A stretch of DNA of 64,000 nt from Megaleporinus macrocephalus (GCA_021613375.1 CM038720.1:12104962-12168961); one strand, 5' to 3'; numbered from the stretch's first letter, positions 1-13,255 are shown. Numbers and translations are program-made. The notes: generated by a model not told the origin, from the letters alone.

Positions 1-74
1 TGTTTCCACCTAGCGGTTCAGATAGGAATTGCAAGGACCTGGCTGGGGGGTAGTGTTTCAACGAAACGCTAGCT

Positions 75-235
75 GTAAATACAGAAATTAGGCTCATTTG
101 TTTAACGCCATCGATCGGCTCTCAGGATCGGCTAAATTGGAGAAATATCGGCTAATCACCGATCATAAATTTTTATTAAAAATAGGCCTATACTGATACA
201 TAGCCGATCGATCTTTCCATCTCTAATTATTACAG
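75..235. repeat. Degenerate repeat rich in ATCGGCT motifs
   Basis: A stretch with several ATCGGCT/GATCGG motifs in both orientations, ending in a phrase (tttccatctctaattatt) that I associate with interspersed repeats of fish genomes. It lies downstream of the last visible srsf9 exon, in what should be the intron before the missing final exon. The family is not identified. Confidence 0.3.
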
Positions 236-485
236 CTGTACAACAGCTCTTTCCTATTTAAGATGAGTTTGTGTTTTCACGACATTCACACCATATGCTA
301 ACACTGCCACTCAGTGGGCTTAACTGCAGTCAACGCAATACCGCCAATGGTGACGTCACGTACATACCCTCTGTTCAGCCTATTCCAATATATTTTATAT
401 ATAAAGTAAATGTCTAAATATCACAATTACATGCTTTGCCATGTTACCCAGCCCTATTCACTAGTGCTAAAATCAAGTTTTTAAC

Positions 486-1280
486 CTGGTGGGATCTGAA
501 CTCCGTCCCATCCAGTCGGCGCAGGGCATACTCCATATCTTCCCTCCTAAGGAACTCCACCACTCCCTCGCCGTCCCTTTGAACGTCAGCAAAGCATACG
601 TCTCCTGCCTCTCTCATGTGATCTTTGAGGTCCTGCCAACTGCCAGTAGGAGGAAGGCCTGCAAGGATGAGAACTGGATTCAGATACCAAAGCCGTACGA
701 ATACAAACCTCGCAAATGGTTGTATCTCACGCTAATCTAACCCTCCAACAAATTAGCATGCAGGTACGCTATCCACATGCACCTCCCCCATCACATTAAA
801 GACGCGAGACGTTTTGACCTACCAGTGACTATAACCCGGAACTCAGATCTGCGTGACGGAGGCCCAAACCTTCCCCTTGGTCCTCCTCCGACAGGTCCAC
901 TAAATTTGGATCCTGAGGATCGAGGATATTCCACACGCAGCTTACAGTCTCCAAATCCATATCCATTCCTTCCATAGACCGCATCCTCCGCATCCCTACG
1001 GGAAAAGAGTAAAGTGCTCCTAACTTTCTTTCTATTGAGGGACACTTGAGAAATGTCTCCTCCATGTGTTTCCTGACGTCAGTCAGTGATGGTGAAAATG
1101 AAACATCAGCCCTGGAACTCACCGTGGATCCTCAAAACGAACAAAGGCAAAGGGGATGGTGCCTCTGTTGTTCTTCAGCTCGATATCCCGAATTTTTCCA
1201 TACTTGAAGAAGAGATCCTCAATGTCCCTCTCCTGCACGTCCATGGGAAGGTTCCCAACATAGATCCTCCCGTCCGACAT
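486..1280 (-). CDS. srsf9: SR splicing factor 9, exons 1-3 (3' end off the window)
   Basis: SR-family pre-mRNA splicing factor that binds exonic enhancers and affects splice-site choice in the nucleus. Coding exons on the minus strand are 1280-1123, 995-823 and 658-486. Each is bounded by GT/AG sites (CACG|GTGAGT, CCGTAG|GGATG, ACTG|GTAGGT, TGCAG|GCCTT, CCAG|GTTAA) and the phases join. The 168 visible residues start [20 protein letters not shown]. They hold an N-terminal RRM with RNP2 (IYVGNL, residues 6-11) and RNP1 (IPFAFVRF, about 42-49), a Gly/Pro-rich linker (about 80-97), and the pseudo-RRM with the SWQDLKDHM signature of the SRSF1/SRSF9 group. The short RS tail exon is missing and should lie left of base 1. 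The linker, shorter than I expect for SRSF1, and close agreement with remembered SRSF9 favour srsf9. SRSF1 is the main alternative. Confidence 0.93.
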
Positions 1281-1389
1281 AGCTTAAACAGGCCTAAAGC
1301 AAACCGAATGGACCGGCAGCCTTCGAGGAGATACAGGGTTCCACAGAAGGGCGTTGAAAGACAATCCCGATTCTAGTCCGTCCTCCTAA

Positions 1390-3600
1390 AAGCGTCTTAA
1401 TTAAAACTCTAAATTCTGTGCCGAGCAGTAGTAGTAGTACATGATGAGCTCTAGCAACAAACCATAGGCCGTCCTCAAGATCTCCTCAGACTCTGAGAAC
1501 AAAAGACAATCAATCAGTTGTGATTTCTGTTCATCAAACAAAATTCATCACATTCATTCTGCCGAAATGAATAACATCTGAAGCATCTGAATCTGTGCTA
1601 CTTCCAGCATTTACATATCGCCGCTGTCTAAAGAAAGACATGCATTTTTATTTTTGTCAATTTTTATTTCTCTAAATCATTTGAACAAACAGGCTGCTGT
1701 TTTTATTGTGAGACAATTTATTGATGACTGGACCAAGAGAAATGCTCCAAAATGGCTTGGGAAAATTCTGGTTTCATCGACTTACATTGAAAGTAAAGAC
1801 TGTCGGACCTTTGCTGTAAAGCTGCTGATTTGGAAATGCTTGTTTTTCATTGAACGGTGACAATATTTTCAATACTAATTTGTATCAAACACAACACTAC
1901 TATTCCATTTTCCTGTCTACATTTAGATGGCGAAGGGCTCAGCTCTAAGCAGACTCTTCTTTACATGAATCTATTTGTGGGTTTAAACACATTACTTCCA
2001 TCCGAACATTTACTGAAAAAGAAAAAGATGTAGATGTCCGATTCAGAGACGCCTCTCATCTCATAACTTGACAACACTTGCTTTGTGAAAAGTTGGTGTG
2101 TGGCTGGTCGTACGAACAAAATCTCCTTCCCCTGCCACGGTCTTGGTTGGGGTTCAGTCTATATGATGCTAGTGGGATAGCTCTTTTGCTACATGACATG
2201 CTTGACTTTCGACTCAAGTTGTTTGACTGAACTGAGAAAACTTACTTTGTACAATAGCCCACTATTAGCTATCAGAGCACAGCGCTAATGCTAGCTAGTG
2301 TAGTATGTTGTAGTGCAGGAGTGAAAGTAAAAACTAAAATAGTAAGACATATCACATATAATATTAATATAGTATTTCCAGTAAATTATTTTTGCTTTCA
2401 ATAGTAGTACGTTTCACTAATCATTTGCTCACTTGAAGACTCAATAAGACAACAGATAGATCTGGATGCTTTACGTAGGGTCACTGCACCAGCTTGAAGC
2501 TGGGAAACTTTTCAATATATCATTTGCATTCCATGGCCAGCAAAGTGGACATAAATTTAGAGTACTTGATAAATGACCCAAACACTAATTCGGTTCCTGT
2601 GGTTTTGTTTGTGATGCATAAGAACAGGTGTACATGGTGGCGCAGAGAGAGCGCTCCAGGGGGGTGACATGCAAAAGAAATACTGTCAAAGCTTTAGATA
2701 TAATGATTCCCACACTGTGCTACAGTAAACCCAGTTAAACAGGGCTAAGTATGGTAGGTGGTCAGGGTCCTTAAAGTGCTGACAATATCCCAACCCTGAC
2801 CCATGACCCAACCCTACCAAACATGCATAACAACTCATGCATCTTATCACAAAACTACATTCTGCAGCCACATTTTGGGGCCAACTGAGATCAGCAAAGC
2901 ACGAGCAGAAGTCTAATCAATGCTGGGACACCTTCTGTGATGAAGACCACTTAATTAAAAGCCAAAATATTAGTAATATTCCTAATCTGTGGTTACATAC
3001 TACGTGCACCAGTACTGTGACAGTCAATCTGCTACAGGGGGTCTAAGTTTGTAAAAACCTGGCAGCTGTAACAACAACAGTTAACAAAAGAGTCCAATAA
3101 CTAGCGATGGCTGTACAGGGCATGTAAGAGTTTTTATTAAAGAAGTGGAAAGACCATGTTTGTTCACCAGAACTGTGCAGGTACACTGAACTGGCCAGAT
3201 AACAGCTCTGTCTCTCTCTTCCTTCCTTCCTTCCTTGATAGCTAGCTAGGCTAGCTGCGTCAGTTGGCGGTATTTTTTCAGTATGAAGCACAAAAACGCG
3301 CAACGGGGTCAATAAATCACTCTTTAACAAATAACTGCATTAATACTTTGTTTAAAACTGAACCTCATATTTTCTCCCAGCCTGTGTGTCGTCTGAGCTC
3401 AGAAGCTGCGCTCGCTAGTGCACTGCTAGCTTTCCCTTTGTTAGGACAATACTGCTAGCCTAGCCTAGCCTAGCTGCTCAACATACTCGTTTTATTGGTG
3501 AACAGTGGGATTAAACACGCTGCAGCTGCACGACTGTGGCTATTTTCGTGCACTTTCGTGTAAATAAACGTGCAAAATCCTGTGAAGGGTAAAGGTGGGA
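1390..3600. other. Non-coding stretch between srsf9 coding exon 1 and an upstream promoter
   Basis: No conserved coding exon was found. It contains one MITE copy (1640-1870) and otherwise AT-rich unique-looking sequence. If the exon at about 3606 belongs to srsf9, this is its first intron. Otherwise srsf9 starts near 1400 and this is intergenic. Confidence 0.5.
1640..1870 (-). mobile_element. MITE copy 1 of an unnamed family (reverse orientation)
   Basis: Shares the internal blocks gaccaagagaaatgctccaaaatggc and gacttacattgaaagtaaag, read in reverse orientation, with copies near 7.8, 23.4, 29.0, 31.4 and 52.3 kb. It ends in the family terminus (gtttttcattgaacggtgac). It carries no ORF of note. 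The family is described at 29012-29272. Confidence 0.7.
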
Positions 3601-3605
3601 CATAC

Positions 3606-3725
3606 CTGTGTGTAAACAGAAGCTCTGTTAGCCGCGCTAAAGCTAAACGACCTCCCCGCCGCTTCCTCCGGACCAGGAAGTGAGTGTTGCCCCCAGGCCC
3701 CGCCCACGGCGCCCCGCCCTCTCGC
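3606..3725 (-). promoter_or_regulatory. GC-box/ETS promoter and donor-ended first exon (minus strand)
   Basis: Read on the minus strand, GC boxes (GGGCGGGGC twice, about 3695-3720) precede a pair of ETS-type sites (CTTCCTGG and GGAGGAAG, about 3660-3682). A segment follows that ends in a good splice donor, ACACAG|GTATGT, at 3606. This order is typical of a TATA-less housekeeping promoter with a short 5' leader exon. The nearest downstream coding exon on this strand is srsf9 at 1280, so it may be the srsf9 start. That link is inferred. Confidence 0.5.
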
Positions 3726-4019
3726 GTAATTTGTATATTAAAGAGTGTTTTCACTTTCTTTCCCCAAAACGAACCCTTTTCACTGCTTAACATATAATTC
3801 TGAAATGTATAAGTACATTAAGCTGGCTAATGTACCTTAACGGGAAAAGCTCAGTTCTGTAGAAATTTAACAATTGAGAACTGTTAATAATAGTGATGAT
3901 GGTAACCAGACGTCTGATGAGTCCAGATCTCTCTAGAATAGGGGTCAGCAGTGCTATCCCAAATAAGTGCAGCATCCAAAATCGCTTACTTAGACTAGAT
4001 TGGATCCAGGGCGCACTGC

Positions 4020-4250
4020 TTGACTAGTAAAGCCGCCGAGGTGCCGAGATGTACGACACAGAGAACTGAAAGTATATTATTATACTTTGTATATTTTGTA
4101 TATATTTTTTATTATTTCTCTTTTTCTGCTGTTGTTATCTTTATCTATTGGGGAATGGAGGAACAGCAAAGTAAGAATTTCATCGTGCAGTGTAACTATC
4201 TGTTCTGCTGTACACATGACAAGAATCTTGAATCTTGAATCTTGAATCCA
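4020..4250 (+). mobile_element. Non-LTR retrotransposon 3' tail with CTTGAAT repeats
   Basis: The text aagaatttcatcgtgcagtg followed by 'tacacatgacaagaa' and a short tandem (tcttgaa)n at 4226-4250 is the usual 3' end of L2/CR1-like or dependent SINE insertions in fish. Only the tail is present and no reverse transcriptase is seen. Confidence 0.6.
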
Positions 4251-4981
4251 TCTTCTCATCATTGTCCTTTTACGCAAGCTGTCAGACCACCATTGTAAAA
4301 GTCCCATTTTAAGACATTGTTTTGATGTTTCTTGTGGCAGTTTCATGCTTTTTTGCCATGTATCTCACATCCGTACTCAGACGTTATGTGGTGCTGTAGC
4401 TCGGAGAAGACAAATCATGAAGAATTAGATTATTTGTTTCCTAAAAAGAAATGTAAGTACTGCTAATCTCTGTCACAGCAGTTACTACACACACACAGCC
4501 AACTCCCTGACTGTTTTCTTCCTCAGCATCTCACCAGCTCCAGTTAAATCCATTTGGGATTGAGCTGCAGTCACATACTTCAAAATGTCTCCGATTCAGT
4601 AGATCATTCAGAGAATGTTTTTTTTTTTTCTGCTTAAAAAATACTGTGTATTCAGACACACTAGCTGTGCTCGCCCAGTGATTTTGCCTACTGTGTATTA
4701 AGGAGGTTGGTAGAGTATTTTAAACGCAGCTAAGAACTGTGTGGCTGCAGGTTTTCATCCCCGTCAAGTAGAATCGGTTTATTCTGTTCGTGTCAGGTGG
4801 AAATTTACAGAGGTATGTTCTTGCATGATTGGAATGAAAACCTGAAGACATGCTGTCACTTTGCTGATGAGACTGGCGACCCCTGCTCTTGTTTTGTAAG
4901 ATTAGAGATAGAGATTAGAGATAATTTGTAAATGTACTTTAGGGCATGACAAGGCAAAATGATTGAGTGACGTATATTATG

Positions 4982-5022
4982 CTTTATTTGTATATATATT
5001 TGTATATATATATATACATATA
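4982..5022. repeat. TA-rich microsatellite
   Basis: Imperfect (TA)n/(TTTGTA) tract directly abutting the left side of the foldback element. It may have replaced that element's left terminus. Confidence 0.8.
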
Positions 5023-5023
5023 T

Positions 5024-5744
5024 GGTTTTCTGCATTAATTGATCATAAAACATGATCTGATCTACATCACAGCCTCAAGTATACAGAAACTCAATGTGCT
5101 CAACCTAAAATCACACAAACAATTATAATATTTCATGTCTACATTGACACATCCATTAAACATTCACAGTGCTGATGGAAAAAGTAAGTGAACCCTAATG
5201 CTAATCACTTCAACAAAAGGTAATTAGAGTCAGGAGTTAGCAAACCTGGAGTCCAATCAATAAAACAAGGTGTAGAGTGAGGTGTAGAGCTACTTTGACT
5301 TATAACACAATTGGCATCTGAGAGTTAGTCAGACCTACAATTAACAATTCTTGATTGTAGGTCTTTGCAGATCTTCAGCAGATGCTTCTTGTGAATAGCA
5401 AACTCAAAAAGTTTGAGTGTGTTTTATAAGTCAAAGTAGCTCTACACCTCGCTCCAATCTCATTTCATTGACTGGACACCAGGTTTACTAACTCCTGACT
5501 TTAAATAGCATTTGTTGAAGTCATTAGCATAAGGATTCTCTTACTTTTTCCACCAGCACTGTGAATGTTTAATGGATGTGTCCAATACAGACATGAAATA
5601 TTATAATTGTTTGTGTGGTATTAGGTTAAACATATTATGTTTGTCTATACTTGAGACTTAGATGCAGATCAGATCACGTTTTATGACCAATTAATGCAGA
5701 AAACCAGGTAATTTCAAAGAGTTCACATACTTTTCCTGCCACTG
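5024..5744. mobile_element. Foldback (palindromic) MITE, Tc1-like ends
   Basis: Two inverted arms of roughly 320-350 bp (about 5024-5345 and 5354-5705) face each other around 5348. For example, agacctacaatt at 5331 matches attgtaggtct at 5354, and ggttttctgcattaatt at 5024 matches aattaatgcagaaaacc at 5705. The right end reads ...cctgccactg followed by TA, a Tc1/mariner-type terminus. The matching left terminus is missing and replaced by a TA microsatellite. A second terminus-like motif (cagtgctgatggaaaaagta at 5170, inverted at about 5545-5564) sits inside each arm. No transposase is present, so it would depend on one supplied elsewhere. Confidence 0.75.
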
Positions 5745-6479
5745 TATATACCCCAATCAGCCAAAACATTAAACCATCTGTTTATTTCTACAATATACAA
5801 TAAATCACAAGTAACATCACTGACATCAAACATAAAACGTACAATATTGTAGCCAAATTCATAAGAAATATTTTAGTATATTATAGGTATTTCAGTAAGA
5901 ACTGGCATCTAAGAGTCAGTTCCTCCTCAGTTGAGATATCCGCACAAGAAAAAAATAAAAAAGATCTAATTTTTTTTCATTAACATGTCGTGTTACGGTA
6001 ACACCACTGACAAAAAAACCCTGTGGCAAAATGTATTATTAATACAATACAAGCATTGAAGTCATTGTTTCACATAAACTCAATCTGTGAAGTCACTGCT
6101 GTGTTTTAGTGTGAATTTTTTAAATAAAAAAAATTTTAATTATCATGTTTTTTATGGGCTAATTCAGGAAAAGAGCACAGAACTCACAAACTTTCTCAGT
6201 CTGGGCTTGAGGTCGATGGTCAGATCCAGATTAAAATAGGTTTTTAAAGAATGTTGCTCTGCTTATCACTAACCTGAGAGTGTTGATGCGCTTCAACGAA
6301 TTCCAGCAAATTGAAATGCTTGATTATATAAACATCTGGCGAGGATAGGCAAAGCATGTCTGCATATTAGAAGTTATGCAGTTTCTTGTGTTCCTCAACA
6401 GACTTTGTGTCTCCTCCATGCTCACCGCATTGAGTATGCTGTGGTTTCAGTCATTATGAGCACCTGAGTCTAAACAGCT
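5745..6479. other. AT-rich stretch without recognised genes
   Basis: I see no coding exon, RNA gene or clear repeat here. It contains poly-A/T runs near 5950 and 6120. Confidence 0.5.
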
Positions 6480-6799
6480 CTGTTGGTAGAGGGAAGTAGC
6501 TCCGCCTATAAGTCAGCACATGCTCATACAAACACCCTTTCCCCGAGAGTAAGAGAGTGAGACACACACACACGTGTAGAAGAACAGGTTCCTTGAGAGT
6601 CGCTGGCAGATCGGCATCTAAATTGGGACGTGACCTGTAGCGTCTACCATGTGATGCAGGTGCAGCGTGACCAGGTTTCCTACCTTCTTTAGCAGCAAAT
6701 CCACTTTTACATCAGAATGCTGGGATTTTAAGGATTCTTAATGAGCTTCTGAAGAATCTCCTCGGCAGAGCATCGTCTGTGAGCTGCCGGTTACATCAG
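6480..6799 (+). promoter_or_regulatory. Putative promoter and 5' leader exon, possibly of gal3st1
   Basis: A TATAAG box at 6507 is followed by about 290 bp of moderately GC-rich sequence that closes with a consensus donor, ACATCAG|GTAGGAAG, at 6799/6800. The sequence has no long ORF, as expected of an untranslated leader. The next plus-strand acceptor leading into a known gene is at 19418-19419, before gal3st1. Vertebrate GAL3ST1 genes use distant alternative untranslated first exons, so this may be one. Only RNA data could confirm it. Confidence 0.35.
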
Positions 6800-6969
6800 G
6801 TAGGAAGCACTACAGTCATTTACTGTTAGCTCATAAGGTGTTCAGTGTTTAGTGGTAACTCTGGTTGCATAATGTGTAAATTCTATATAACTATATAACT
6901 ACACAACTATGTTTTGTCATTATTAGAATCAAATTGTATGAACATGTATATATATATCTATATATGCTG

Positions 6970-7240
6970 GTGAAAGTTTTTTGTCTGAAACAAAACCTTT
7001 AACTTCAAAATAAAATTTTACAAGAGAAAGAAAAGCGACTGTACTTTGAATGTAAGTCAATGGAACCAGACGTTTGTCCTAGTAATAATAGGCCATTTCT
7101 TTTGGTCCATTTATTGTAAAATATAGACACATTTGTTACAGTTTCAGGGTTTATTTCTGACTGCAGCAAGTTTTAGACACTTAAACAACATAAATATAAT
7201 ACAAAATTAATAGAAAATAGTTTTTAGATTCTATTATAAT
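6970..7240 (+). mobile_element. MITE copy 2 (degenerate)
   Basis: Contains the family core tgaatgtaagtcaatggaac and the 'ttttggtccat' block. Its ends are poorly preserved. Confidence 0.6.
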
Positions 7241-7386
7241 TTAAAATGAACAATAAGAATTTTCCCAGAATAAACACAAACATTACTATGAATACAAAAA
7301 AAAAAAAACAACAGTAGAGACAGGCTAGTATAACTGCAGTCATCTTTCAGTACTCAGTTTGATTAATCAATATATATATTTAAAAT

Positions 7387-7405
7387 GTATATATATATAT
7401 ATATA

Positions 7406-7437
<32 letters not shown>
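7387..7437. repeat. (TA)n then (TATATG)n microsatellite
   Basis: About 24 bases of TA followed by four to five TATATG hexamers. Confidence 0.9.
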
Positions 7438-7782
7438 CATGCTGCCTGGGAGCACAGAGGAGAAATCTAAAACCTGGCGTTCTTCCAACAAACCCAAAAT
7501 ATCTCCATATTTTCAGAACACATGAAAGTCGATACAGTGTTGTGATCTGACTGTGGCAATATGCAAAAGTTTGAGATACTTGAAAAAAAAACTGTGTTTT
7601 TCTACCAAGTTCCATATTTTCAGAAAAAATGAAAATTTCTGTTGCTGTTTTTTGCTGTTTATTTGCATTTATTCTAATGTTCTATGGAGTTTATATAAAC
7701 AAATCCCTTCTACCGCCAAGCAATGTATATACTGTTAATCCTTTGCGGTCACCATGCATGGCAACATACCACACTAACTTGC

Positions 7783-8035
7783 ATATCATCCCTGTCCAAA
7801 GAAAAACAAAAAAAATCCCCAAAATAGCAACTTTACAGGAGAGAACAAAACTGTACTTTACTTTCAATGTAAGTCAATGGAACCAGAGTTTTTTCCCGCA
7901 CTATTTTATAACATTTCTATTGGTCCATTCTTCAGGAAATGTTCACAAAATGTAAACGGCAGCTGTTGGGTTCAAATGATGTGGAAAAATTAAAACTGAC
8001 AAGTTTTCCTTCCGACAGCGACGATATATAATGCT
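7783..8035 (+). mobile_element. MITE copy 3
   Basis: Starts catatcatccctgtccaaag and ends acagcgacgatatata, which is the inverted form of the start. The core tcaatgtaagtcaatggaac is present. This is a nearly full-length copy. Confidence 0.75.
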
Positions 8036-8469
8036 ATCGAACAAAGCCATACAGAAGAAACACAAACTTTATTTAAAAAAATAATTTGATGTTATTTCTT
8101 TTAGGTCATTATTCATGAAATTCACACACAGTGTAAAGGGCAACATGTATTTTCAAATATATATTTAGGGTCATTCATTTGGGAACTGAAGTAGTTTCCC
8201 TCCAACCAGCTCATAATACATCCAGGACTTTTAAAGCAATTATTTTCCAAATGAATGACTTTTTATTTGGGTACTTTTTAACTTTTACACCGTACTGTAT
8301 ACTCAGTTGTATGAGAATGTTTGGTGGCTCAAATAATATAATAAGTTAATACTAATAAGTTAATACTCTACAGAGATACAACCTTCTGTACATATTAATG
8401 CACAATGACTGTGTTTTTGCTGAAAATAATATGTGCATTAAGCAAAGTTATTGGCACATGTTATTTTTA

Positions 8470-8690
8470 TCTTATTGTCACATTTTTTTCTACAACAGCT
8501 GACATTTAGATTATGTGAACATTTCATAATGAATGGATCAATAGAAAAGCTCCAAAATAGCTTGGGGGAAAAAAAATCTGGTTCCATTCACTTACATTGA
8601 AGGTAAGGTATGTTTTTGGCCTCTCATGTAAAGTGGCCATTTAGATTTAAGATACTTGTTTTTTTCATTGGACAAAAATCCTCTCAATTT
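8470..8690 (-). mobile_element. MITE copy 4 (reverse)
   Basis: Reverse-oriented core (ttccattcacttacattgaa) with the tail ttgtttttttcattggacaa. The 5' side is truncated. Confidence 0.65.
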
Positions 8691-8699
8691 TTGACAATT

Positions 8700-8815
8700 T
8701 TCAGTTTTTTTCATTTAAACATGAGAGTTTCATGAAAAAATGGACCAATAGAAATGCTCCAGGCTACTATTTTGGAGATCCTTGTTTTTCTATGGACAGT
8801 GATGATATGACTATA
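8700..8815 (-). mobile_element. MITE copy 5 (reverse, internally deleted)
   Basis: Has the ggaccaatagaaatgctcca block and the terminus gtttttctatggacagtgat but lacks the central core. It sits directly beside copy 4. Confidence 0.6.
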
Positions 8816-9019
8816 TATAAAATTAGTACTAATTGAATGAATGTTATTTATAATAATAATTTTAGTGAGTTTTCAAGAGAAAACAAACACTTACTGCTCT
8901 TACATTGCTGACATTTAATATAAATATATATATGGCATATTATATTCCAATATATTAACTTGTCTGCTGGCATGCAATCCACATTGTTACTTATTTCTGA
9001 TAAAGGTGAAACAAATCAT

Positions 9020-9222
9020 AAAATAGTATTAATATAGCTTCTATGTGTTATAGCTTGTACGTGTAACATGGCATTACTATGGCTTGTATGTGTTTTAGCT
9101 TGTATATATAACAAAGCATTAATATGGCTTGTATGTGATATAGCTTGTATGTGTAACATGGCATTAACATAGCTTGTAAGTGTAACATGACATTAATATT
9201 GTTTTTATGTGTTACCTCACAT
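9020..9222. repeat. Short minisatellite, about 48-bp unit
   Basis: About four diverged copies of a unit containing attaatatagcttgtatgtg and tagcttgtatgtgtaacatg. The small ORF on the minus strand is a by-product of the repeat. Confidence 0.8.
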
Positions 9223-10470
9223 CTAACAAGCACTGTACAAAAGACCCCTAAACACCCTGTTTAATTATTGATTTTGGCGATAAATAAGAGCTTATTCAAA
9301 TGTTCATTAAACAAATCAATGCTTGCAGCCCAGTGTGTACAGTACAGTAGTATATGTACATGAAGTATGTGTACACTTGTGTGTACAAGTTAAATACGCC
9401 CAGTCAAATTACATGTCTAAATAACACGTGCTCTACAGGGAACGCTCTTAAATATGGCCTGTCCTGCGTATTTTGGTGAAATTTCTATATAACAAACTGG
9501 AAAAATCTAAAATCTTAAATGTTGTTTGGTTTATTTCCAGTATTTTCAATTCACCCAATAAACAGCGAGTGTGTGTCTAATTGTGGAGAAGTGTGTTTGT
9601 CTGTGAATGAGTCTTTTCTGAAGGCTGTATGTCTAAATGCAAAAGTTTGGGAACTACAATTAAATTCACAATAAAAGCCATTGTTGGTTAATATTCAAAA
9701 CCTTCTTCGGTCAACCTCAGACAACAGGAGCACAACATTTGTCATCTGTCAAGCTTTTGTCATTTGTTCTAGAGCCCCGTTGTGGCTGAGAGTCATTCTT
9801 ACCCAGTCTTTCGTACACTCATGCAAACTCAGACTGAGATGCATGTTTCCTATCCATGTACTGTAAGTGCTCCATGTTTTCTATAGACGTGTTTGGGCTT
9901 GACTTGACTAGTTGGTTTCTGGTTGGATTTGACTTGCTGTCACATAAATCTTAAAATGGATTTTTAAAAATTGGTTCTTGGTGGAGATGTACGTGTTATA
10001 TGTGTTACAGAATAGTCCCCAAAGAAAGATTCTTACTGTTACTAACACTCTAAAGCATTCAGAATACTCTATAATGCATCGTGTCCTCTAACACTTCTCC
10101 ATGATGGAATTTTCTTTTTTACCCTGTAGAACTCCAAGCCACTGCAATGTACCTTTTGGATGCGTCTGATACTGAAATTCTGAAAATACATAAAAAAAAT
10201 AAATATACAGATAGTAGGCCTCCCTTCTACACGTTAATCAGAGTGGTTTGATATAATACAATATTTGTACAGTGGTGGTGATGGTAACCGAATGTCTGAA
10301 GAGTTAAATGCCTCTAAAAGTTACCACATGGAAAGTTATTACATGAAATATTTGCACATATTTGGTGGTTGGCTGGTACATTGTTATATAATAAGATGCA
10401 ATGGCTGTAATATTTTTTTTTTAATCCATTTATTCAGGCAAATAGTCTCTAAAGACCTGTACTGGCTACT
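9223..10470. other. Gene-free stretch
   Basis: No conserved exon, RNA gene or clear transposon recognised. Small ORFs here are isolated, AT-rich and lack splice context. Confidence 0.5.
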
Positions 10471-10556
10471 ATAATGCAGGTGCAGTGTGACTAGCATATC
10501 AACTTTACACCAGAATACTGGGATTTTAAAGCTTCTTCAGCACAGTATCGTCTTAG
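10471..10556 (+). repeat. Partial duplicate of the 6650-6775 leader-like segment
   Basis: It shares ataatgcaggtgcagtgtga with tgatgcaggtgcagcgtgac at 6651, cagaatactgggattttaaa with cagaatgctgggattttaag, and cagcacagtatcgtct with cggcagagcatcgtct, in the same order. The duplicate lacks the splice donor. Confidence 0.6.
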
Positions 10557-11082
10557 TCAATGCGTTCAGGTTCATTTTTGGCTTTGAATAGTGAATAAAA
10601 CGACTATTTTGGTGTTGTAGACATCAATGGGTCCCATCAGCACCACCCTAAAGAAATCCATGTTTATCTACAACAAACTATTTTAAATCAAACCACTATG
10701 AATGACTTTGTTTAGAGCTTAAGATTGCAATTAAATAGAAACTAAAAGAAAAATAAACAAACAAACAGCAAAAGAATGCCATTAGAATCCTATAAACCCG
10801 CATTAAGTAGGACTCGACCGGAGCTCTGACACCTCTGTTATTGAAGCAGAGGACAGGATGAAGGTTTATTTACAAAACAGAAGCATCTCAATCTGTGATA
10901 CATTGACCTTAAAACAGTACATCAGGACACCCTGCAAACCAAAACATAATAGAATGAGTAATTTTATATGAAGCTTGATGTTTCATGTATGCTTGTTAAT
11001 TAAATTACTGTAACATTTCAGAGAATGCTTTAAAGGTGCTATTCTCTGTGTCGAGAAAGATGACAGAGAGAACTAAAGGAAT

Positions 11083-11083
11083 G

Positions 11084-11121
<38 letters not shown>
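11083..11121. repeat. (AAT)n microsatellite
   Basis: About 13 AAT triplets. Confidence 0.9.
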
Positions 11122-11122
<1 letters not shown>

Positions 11123-11309
11123 GCTAAATAATAATATATATTGAAAGTGGTAAAGCTGAATTCTAGCATGACTTTGCTATAGCAACAGAAAACACCTCAT
11201 CTTTTAAGAACGTAAACAAGAGGGTGTTGTGAACCCACATGTTTACACTCATAACTAACAACTAACAACTAACTCTGTCTTTCTGTCTCCGCCTGTCTCT
11301 CTCTCTCTG

Positions 11310-11425
11310 TCCAATGGGAAAAATTCTGGTTCTATTGACTTACATTAAAGAATAAGAAAGTTTTTGTCCTCTCCTGTAAAGTTCCAATTCTGGAGATATA
11401 TATAGGTTTGGCGATGATATATAGG
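11310..11425 (-). mobile_element. MITE copy 6 (fragment)
   Basis: Contains ggttctattgacttacatta and gtcctctcctgtaaagttcc, matching the reverse core of the family. Both ends are lost. Confidence 0.55.
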
Positions 11426-11429
11426 TTTA

Positions 11430-12961
<1,532 letters not shown>

Positions 12962-12984
12962 GGGCTAATAGGGTATAAAGTCCC

Positions 12985-13255
12985 CCAAGACTGGGCGGTG
13001 AAGCAGTGGAACTTTGTTCTTGGGAGTGATGTAGCTCCATTCAATAGCTGTGGGATGAGTTGGAGTTTGGGATGGTGCAACAGTAGATAAGTAGCATTAC
13101 AGTACACCTAAGAAATCTGCACGACATCCCACATATCAACATGGACCGAAATCTCAAAGGAACATTTTTCTGAAATCTTGTGGATTATATGCTATAAAGA
13201 GTTGAGAGCAAAGGGAGTCCCTGCCCAGCATTGGTTTAGTGTTCCTAATAACATG
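12985..13255 (+). mobile_element. Probable DNA-transposon fragment
   Basis: Phrases such as gcagtggaactttgttcttg, followed about 180 bp later by gagagcaaagggagtccctg, resemble the 3' half of a very common teleost transposase repeat. The identification rests on memory of the repeat and no domain survives. Confidence 0.35.

Noticed and set aside
349..360. Perfect CRE-like octamer tgacgtca, with a second near 1074
   Set aside because: Isolated motifs in srsf9 introns with no other promoter evidence. Such 8-mers occur by chance.
829..1122. 97-aa minus-strand frame over srsf9 exon 2
   Set aside because: Out-of-frame reading through an srsf9 intron and exon. The true frame is fixed by the RRM sequence and splice phases.
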